Assembly (NCBI GenBank): GCA_035063765.1
Contig: JAPSFT010000008.1
Location: forward strand, 154,198 to 218,197
Reading direction: 5' to 3'
DNA length: 64,000 nucleotides
DNA from: Deltaproteobacteria bacterium
GTDB taxonomy: Bacteria; Myxococcota_A; UBA9160; PR03
Each line of letters starts with the position of its first letter. Position 1 is the first letter of the stretch. Positions 59,715 through 64,000 of this stretch are shown here, one piece after another. Under the pieces are notes generated by a model, which saw nothing but the letters and a program-made list of their open reading frames with translations, made no database searches and was not told the DNA's origin. The position numbers and the translations under genes were made by a program.

Positions 59715-60823
59715 TGCCCCACCTCCGCGCCGGCCCTGCGCAGCGGGAGCGAGACGTGCACCGTCGTGCCGCGGCCCTCGCGGCTCTCGAGCTGGAGCGA
59801 GCCCCCGTGCAGCGCCACGAAGTGGCGCGCGAGCGGGAGCCCGAGGCCGGTACCGGCGCTGCGGGTCGTGAAGAACGGCGTCATCACCTGCGCGCGCACG
59901 GCCTCGGGGATCCCGGGACCGGTGTCGCTCACCTCGACGGCGACGCTCGGCAGGCGCTCGCCCGCGAGTTCGAGGCGGTGATCGACACGCAGGCGGGTCG
60001 CGATCGTGAGCTTGCCCGGGCGCCCCTCCATGGCCTCGAGCGCATTGCGCGCGAGGTTCAGGAACACCTGCACCAGCCGGTCCCCGTCGGCGAGGAGTTC
60101 GGGCAGCGAGGGATCGAAGGCCCGCACGAGCTGGGCACGCGCGCCGAGCGGGTCGGCAGCGAGCACCTCGAGCACGTCGTCGAGCACGCGGTGCAGGTTC
60201 ACCGGCGCGAGGCGCAGCACGTCGCCGCGCCCGAGGACCATGAAGTCGTCGAGCAGCGCGGCGATCCGGTCCACCTCGCGCACGATCAGCTCCGCTGCGG
60301 CGCGATCGCGCGGGCTGCCCGCACGCCGGCCGAGCAGCTCGGCCGCGCCGCGGATGCCGGCCAGCGGGTTCCTCACCTCGTGCGCGATGCCCGCCGCCAT
60401 GCGCCCGAGCGCCGCCGACTGCGCCCGCTCGCTCTCGACCGCGCGCAGCGCGGTTCCGATCGTGCGGTCGTGCAGGAGCACGACGGCGCCTCGCGGGCAG
60501 CCCGCCTCGTCGGGGATCGGCGAGACCGCCACGTCCACCACGAGCGCGGCTTCGAAGCGGCGCGGCAGGGGCACCTCGTTGGTGACGACCGAGGCGCCGC
60601 CGGCCAGCACCGCACGCACGCTCTTGGCGAACGCCTCGCCCCCGGCCACCCGCTCGACCGGCCGCCCGGCGACCGCCTCCGAGGAGGTGCCGAGGATCCG
60701 GCACGCCTCGGCGTTGAGGTGCCGGAGGGCGCCGTCCTCGTCCACCACGACGACGCCGTCGAGCAGCGCGTCGAGCACGCGGCGGAGGTTGCCGGCCGGG
60801 CCGGTCCGGGAACGGGGTGTCAC
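59711..60823 (-). CDS. ntrB: NtrB-type nitrogen sensor histidine kinase
   Basis: 370 residues from GTG 60823, where the PAS-like region begins (LRRVLDALLDGVVVVDEDGALRHLNAEACRILG). The phospho-His is in AAGIAHEVRNPLAGIRGAAELLGRR, the N-box in FLNLARNALEAMEG, and the G boxes in VSDTGPGIPEAV and GTGLGLPLARHFVALHG. No membrane segment; soluble, as for NtrB. ATGA overlap with ntrC. Promoter would lie in the 118-bp spacer shared with divergent moeA, which also contains the 60853-60918 palindrome. Confidence 0.93.
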
Positions 60824-60852
60824 GTTCGGCTGCCCAATTTCGAGGCAGGCTA

Positions 60853-60918
60853 GGGGACGGTCCCTCGTTGCGCTCGAAGGGGACGGGCCCGCACGCGCGG
60901 GGACGAGGGACCGTCCCC
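60853..60918. repeat. Palindromic repeat with 16-bp perfect arms (GGGGACGGTCCCTCGT type)
   Basis: Arms at 60853-60868 and 60903-60918 are exact reverse complements, with a 34-bp spacer that itself holds a third partial GGGGACGGGCCC at 60879. The outermost bases TAGGGGAC...GTCCCC match the ends of the 27-bp repeat at 12297-12387. It sits between ntrB and moeA starts. Confidence 0.85.
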
Positions 60919-60941
60919 GAACCAGGGCTACGTTGCCGGGC

Positions 60942-62198
60942 GTGCGCACGGACCTGCCCGCTGCCGAGGCGCTTCGCGTCGTGCTCGACGCGGTGGCGCC
61001 GCTCGCGCCCGAGACCTGCCCGGCCGCCGAGGCCCTGGGCCGGGTGCTGGCCGAGCCGGTGCGCTCCGGCCGCACGCTGCCGCCCTGGGACGTGTCGGCG
61101 ATGGACGGCTATGCGGTGCGCGCCGCCGACCTCTCCCCCGCGCCGGCCCGCCTGCCGGTGGCCTTCGAGGTGGCCGCCGGCGCCGGCCGCGAGCGCGCGC
61201 TCGCGCCGGGCCGCGCCGCCCGCATCTTCACCGGCGCCCCGCTGCCCCCCGGCGCCGACACCGTCGTACGCCAGGAGGACACCGAGCGCGAGGGCGAGCA
61301 CGTGCGCGTGCGCGTGGCGGCGCCGCTCGGCCAGCACGTGCGCCCGGCGGGTGAGGACGTGCGCGAGGGCGAGCTCGTGCTGGAGCCGGGCACGCGGCTC
61401 GGAGCGGGCGCGCTCGGTTTGCTGGCGTCGCTCGGGCGTAGCGTGGTGGCCGTCCACCAGCGCCCGCGCGTCGCGATCCTCTCGGGCGGCGACGAGCTGA
61501 TCGAGCCCGATGGCGACCCGCGCGGCGGCCGCATCGTGTCGTCGAACTCCTACTCGATCTCGGCGCAGTGCCGGGAGGTCGGCGCCGAACCCCTCTATCT
61601 CGGGATCGCCCGCGACACGCCCGGGGAGCTGGAACGGCTCCTGCGCGCCGGCCTCTCGGCCCACGTGCTGGTGAGCTCGGCGGGCGTCTCGGTCGGTGAC
61701 CACGACCACGTGCGGCCGGTGCTCGAGAAGCTCGGCTGCGAGATCCTGTTCTGGGGCGTGCGCATCAAGCCGGGCTTCCCGCTGGTCTTCGGCCGCTTCG
61801 GCGCGCACGATCTCGCCGGCGGTGGGCCGCTGGTGTTCGGGCTGCCCGGCAACCCGGTGTCCGCGATGGTGACCTTCGAGGAGTTCGTACGGCCCGCGTT
61901 GCGCCGCATGGCCGGACACCGCGCGCTCTTCCGCCCGCGCGTCGAGGCCGTGCTCGGCGCTCCCCTGCGCAAGGCGGCGGGCCGGCTGCATCTCGTGCGC
62001 GTGCGGCTCGTCCGCGAGGATGGCCGCGTCGTCGCGACACCGACCGGCAGCCAGAGCTCGGGCGTGCTGCGCTCGATGGCGCTTGCCGACGGGCTGCTGC
62101 TCTTCCCCGCCGAGTCCACCGAGCTGCGCGCGGGCGCCCCGGTGCGGGTGCAGGTGCTCGACGAGGACTTCCTCGCGGGCGGCGACGCCGGGCTGTGA
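60942..62198 (+). CDS. moeA: Molybdopterin molybdenumtransferase
   Basis: 418 residues, GTG 60942. MoeA blocks: PPWDVSAMDGYAVRA, ARIFTGAPLPPGADTVVRQED, VAILSGGDELIEPDGDP (MoaB/Mog-like site), VSSAGVSVGDHDHV, FGLPGNPVSAMVTFEEFVRP, and the C-terminal beta domain. It inserts molybdate into adenylated molybdopterin. The TGA overlaps the GTG of mobA, so the two are coupled; a cell using molybdoenzymes such as nitrate reductase needs both. Confidence 0.95.
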   Translation: MRTDLPAAEALRVVLDAVAPLAPETCPAAEALGRVLAEPVRSGRTLPPWDVSAMDGYAVRAADLSPAPARLPVAFEVAAGAGRERALAPGRAARIFTGAPLPPGADTVVRQEDTEREGEHVRVRVAAPLGQHVRPAGEDVREGELVLEPGTRLGAGALGLLASLGRSVVAVHQRPRVAILSGGDELIEPDGDPRGGRIVSSNSYSISAQCREVGAEPLYLGIARDTPGELERLLRAGLSAHVLVSSAGVSVGDHDHVRPVLEKLGCEILFWGVRIKPGFPLVFGRFGAHDLAGGGPLVFGLPGNPVSAMVTFEEFVRPALRRMAGHRALFRPRVEAVLGAPLRKAAGRLHLVRVRLVREDGRVVATPTGSQSSGVLRSMALADGLLLFPAESTELRAGAPVRVQVLDEDFLAGGDAGL

Positions 62199-62884
62199 CC
62201 CCGCGAACGCCCGCGAACGAGCGGAGCGACGGCGCCGCGAGGCGCAGCCGCGTGGAGGCCACGGAGGCGGGCGGCGAGCGCAGGCGCCCCGACGGTCGCT
62301 TCGGCGACGTCTCGGCCGCCCTGCTGCTCGGTGGCGCGTCGCGCCGCATGGGCCGCGACAAGGCGCTTCTCGAGTACGCGGGCGTCGCGCTCGCGACGCG
62401 CACGGCGCGGCTCCTCGCCGAGCACTTCGAGGACGTGCTGCTCGTCGGCGGCGAGCCGCCCCCGGACGCACCGGGCCGGCGCGTCCGCGATCCCGAGGGC
62501 CCGCGCAGCGCGCTGCGGGGCCTGGTGGGAGCGCTGGCCGCCGCGCGTGGCTCGCGCGTCCTCGTGGTCGCAACGGACCTGCCGCTGCTCGGACCCGAGC
62601 TGCTGCTCGCCCTCGTGGCCTGGCCCGAGGCCGGCGTCGTCCTGCCGCGCCGGGACGACGGCCTCGAGCCGCTGTGCGCCGTGTGGGCCCGCGAGGTCGC
62701 GTTGCGCGAGGCGCAGGCTCGGCTCGCTGCGGGGCGCCTGGCGCTGCACGAGCTGGCCGCTGCGCTTCCCCACGAGGTGCTCGAGGGAGCGGACCTCCGC
62801 GTCGTCGATCCCACCGGCGCCCAGCTCGCGAATGCCAACACGCCGGAGGACTGGGCGCGGATCGAGCGCCTCGGTCGCGGGTAG
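62195..62884 (+). CDS. mobA: Molybdenum cofactor guanylyltransferase
   Basis: 229 residues, GTG 62195 (GTGA overlap with moeA). The first 37 residues are an Arg-rich extension; the nucleotidyltransferase domain begins at residue 38: AALLLGGASRRMGRDKALLEY (GTP loop), VVATDLPLLGPELL (Asp for metal), LPRRDDGLEPLCAVWAREV, NANTPEDW near the end. It attaches GMP to molybdopterin to make the guanine dinucleotide cofactor. A start at an internal codon near residue 30 is possible. Confidence 0.92.
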   Translation: MTPRTPANERSDGAARRSRVEATEAGGERRRPDGRFGDVSAALLLGGASRRMGRDKALLEYAGVALATRTARLLAEHFEDVLLVGGEPPPDAPGRRVRDPEGPRSALRGLVGALAAARGSRVLVVATDLPLLGPELLLALVAWPEAGVVLPRRDDGLEPLCAVWAREVALREAQARLAAGRLALHELAAALPHEVLEGADLRVVDPTGAQLANANTPEDWARIERLGRG

Positions 62885-62967
62885 CGGGGGCTGGCGGGAT
62901 CGCGATGGCGGGCGAAGATCCCCGGCGCGCGTGGCGTCCAAGCGCCCGTCGCACCGAGGAGAGTCCG

Positions 62968-63570
62968 ATGGCCGCCCGCCGGCTCGCGTCTGCTCCGCTC
63001 GCCGCGCTCTGCTGCGCGTGGCTTGCGGGGCCGGCCCTCGCGGAAGGACCCATGCCGGAGGGGTACCCGGGGCGCGGCCGGATCGGCATCGAGGTGCAGC
63101 CGATGACCGCCGAGCTGCGCGAGTTCTTCGAGGCCCCCGCGACGCAGGGGGTCCTGATCGTGCGCGTCGAGCCGGGCCGACCCGCGGAGCTGGCGAAGAT
63201 CCGGGTCGGCGACGTCGTGATCGCCGCCGCCGGCGAGCCGCTCGTGCGCCCGCGTGATCTCGTCGCGATCGTCGCGCGCGCGCCGGCGGGCGCGCCGCTC
63301 GAGCTCATGATCGTGCGCAAGAAGCGGACGCGTACGCTCTCGGTCGTGCCCGATGGCGAGCCGGCCACGGCCGCCGCGCTCGAGGCCTGGCACGAGCGGG
63401 CCGAGGAGCCGCCCGCCGAGGCCGGCGCCCTGCACGAGCCCGAAGGCCAGGGCGACCCGCACGGCGCAGATCCGATCGCTCCGGGCGCGGCGGCGGCACC
63501 GGCGCCCGTTCCCGGGTCGCTGCCGGCTGGCGCCGCCCCGGCGCCCGGCCCTTCCGCGCCCCCGCCGTAG
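62968..63570 (+). CDS. Exported PDZ-domain protein
   Basis: 200 residues, ATG 62968 with AGGAGAG upstream. A signal peptide (LASAPLAALCCAWLAGPALAEGP) precedes one PDZ domain (residues 35-115: GRIGIEVQPM, TQGVLIVRVEPGRPAELAKIRVGDVVIAAAGEPL), then a Pro/Ala/Gly-rich disordered tail. No protease domain is attached, unlike DegP/HtrA, so it may be an adaptor or have lost a partner. It follows mobA by 83 bp. Confidence 0.85.
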   Translation: MAARRLASAPLAALCCAWLAGPALAEGPMPEGYPGRGRIGIEVQPMTAELREFFEAPATQGVLIVRVEPGRPAELAKIRVGDVVIAAAGEPLVRPRDLVAIVARAPAGAPLELMIVRKKRTRTLSVVPDGEPATAAALEAWHERAEEPPAEAGALHEPEGQGDPHGADPIAPGAAAAPAPVPGSLPAGAAPAPGPSAPPP

Positions 63571-63617
63571 GCGGGCGCGGAGCCGACGGAACGACGGCTT
63601 CCGACGCGGCCGTTCCG

Positions 63618-63657
63618 TCTCGGGGTGGTTGCCGCCGCGCGCGGCGGTGCCCGGTAC
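63618..63657. terminator. GC-rich palindrome after the PDZ gene
   Basis: CCGCCGCGCGCGGCGG, a 16-bp perfect palindrome, lies between the PDZ stop and the convergent gene's stop. There is no T-run on either strand, so termination is only a possibility. Confidence 0.3.
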
Positions 63658-64000
63658 TCAGGCGCTCCCCCGCGTCGTTCCGATCGCGCGCAGCACGGCG
63701 CGCACGCGGTCCAGGGAAGGCAGCTGCGGGCTCGTCGAGGCCGAGGCGAAGCGGGTGCGGTCGAGGACGGCGAGCAGGGCAGCGGCGTCGTCGATCGCGG
63801 GGCGGCCCCGGGCGCGCGCGGCGAGCTCCTCGGCGGCGAGCGCGCCGGCGCCGGGGACGCGCAGTCCGAGGCCTGCGCGCAGCGCCGCGGCGAGGGCGCG
63901 CGCGGCGGTGGCGTGGTCGCCGGCGGCGAGAGCCTGCTCGGCGTCGGCGAGGGCGGGTGCGGCGGCGCGCAGCGGCGCGCGCCAGCCGAGGAGCCGGGAC
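63658..64000 (-). CDS. C-terminal part of an unidentified protein, possibly BatD-like (truncated)
   Basis: An open minus-strand frame runs from the right edge of the window to the TGA at 63658-63660, giving 113 residues. It is Ala/Leu/Arg-rich and helical (PALADAEQALAAGDHATAAR, AALRAGLGLRVPG, ELAARARGRPAIDDAAALL), ending DRTRFASASTSPQLPSLDRVR and RAIGTTRGSA. The pattern of short helices with a closing 'DRxRFA' resembles the C-terminal region of BatD/oxygen-tolerance proteins, but I cannot assign it with confidence. Codon periodicity (G/C in third position) supports coding. Confidence 0.5.
   Translation of the reverse strand, partial: SRLLGWRAPLRAAAPALADAEQALAAGDHATAARALAAALRAGLGLRVPGAGALAAEELAARARGRPAIDDAAALLAVLDRTRFASASTSPQLPSLDRVRAVLRAIGTTRGSA

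Overview
The window is a very GC-rich (by eye above 70%), densely packed chromosomal segment of a Gram-negative bacterium. I count about 57 genes on both strands, short spacers and many GTGA, ATGA and TTGA start/stop overlaps. I see no phage, plasmid, insertion sequence, CRISPR, rRNA or tRNA. Outer-membrane lipid transport genes (MlaA, MlaC/HpnM family, HpnN), an alkyl-DHAP synthase, a PEP-CTERM protein, multihaem cytochromes, NtrBC and the high GC together suggest an environmental member of the former Deltaproteobacteria (Myxococcota, Binatota or similar). That assignment is inference; no marker gene in the window settles it.

Layout. 1-6107: an incomplete gene, a repeat-domain lipoprotein, a SYLF protein and an envelope-lipid block (mlaA, MlaC/HpnM-like, hpnN). 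6079-8000: hydrolase, CBS protein and a Fur/PerR regulator. 8196-12297: a FadR-type regulator translationally coupled to alkyl-DHAP synthase and a GlpD-type dehydrogenase, followed by a lipid-kinase-family gene; this looks like an ether-lipid locus. 13352-15791: queuosine salvage protein, HAD hydrolase and a cold-shock-domain protein. 15802-21987: aldolase/dehydrogenase fusion with nadE, a hydrolase whose 3' end has been tandemly duplicated (139-bp repeats), MaoC and GNAT genes. 22071-30367: DUF1329 protein, DHH phosphoesterase, an apparent NrfH-NrfA fusion with nine haem sites, an acyl-CoA synthetase and a GPH transporter. 30368-31229: about 860 bp without a convincing gene.

31230-38973: a HEAT-like exported protein divergent from a nitric-oxide-reductase operon (two tiny membrane proteins, dihaem norC, norB, norQ, norD) that runs on into an rRNA uracil methyltransferase. 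With the NrfHA protein this gives the cell both NO reduction and ammonia-forming nitrite reduction. 39006-50626: TOPRIM/DUF4435-like protein, alcohol dehydrogenase, a large beta-propeller protein with a haem motif, a carboxyltransferase, a PEP-CTERM beta-helix protein, HAD, YIP1, Nfu and a penicillin-binding protein. 50652-55455: PilZ, CPBP, YqgE, metallo-beta-lactamase-fold and SDR genes. 55491-60823 (minus strand): an overlapping run ntrB-ntrC-thiE-nupC-like-EEP. 60942-63570: moeA-mobA and a PDZ protein. The window closes inside a minus-strand gene.

Two palindromic repeat sites with GGGGAC ends (12297-12387, 60853-60918) may belong to a dispersed repeat family. The observations most worth following are the NrfHA fusion with a CxxCH active-site haem motif, the dihaem NorC with a Glu-to-Met change in NorB, and the FadR-controlled ether-lipid operon with its operator-like sequences.
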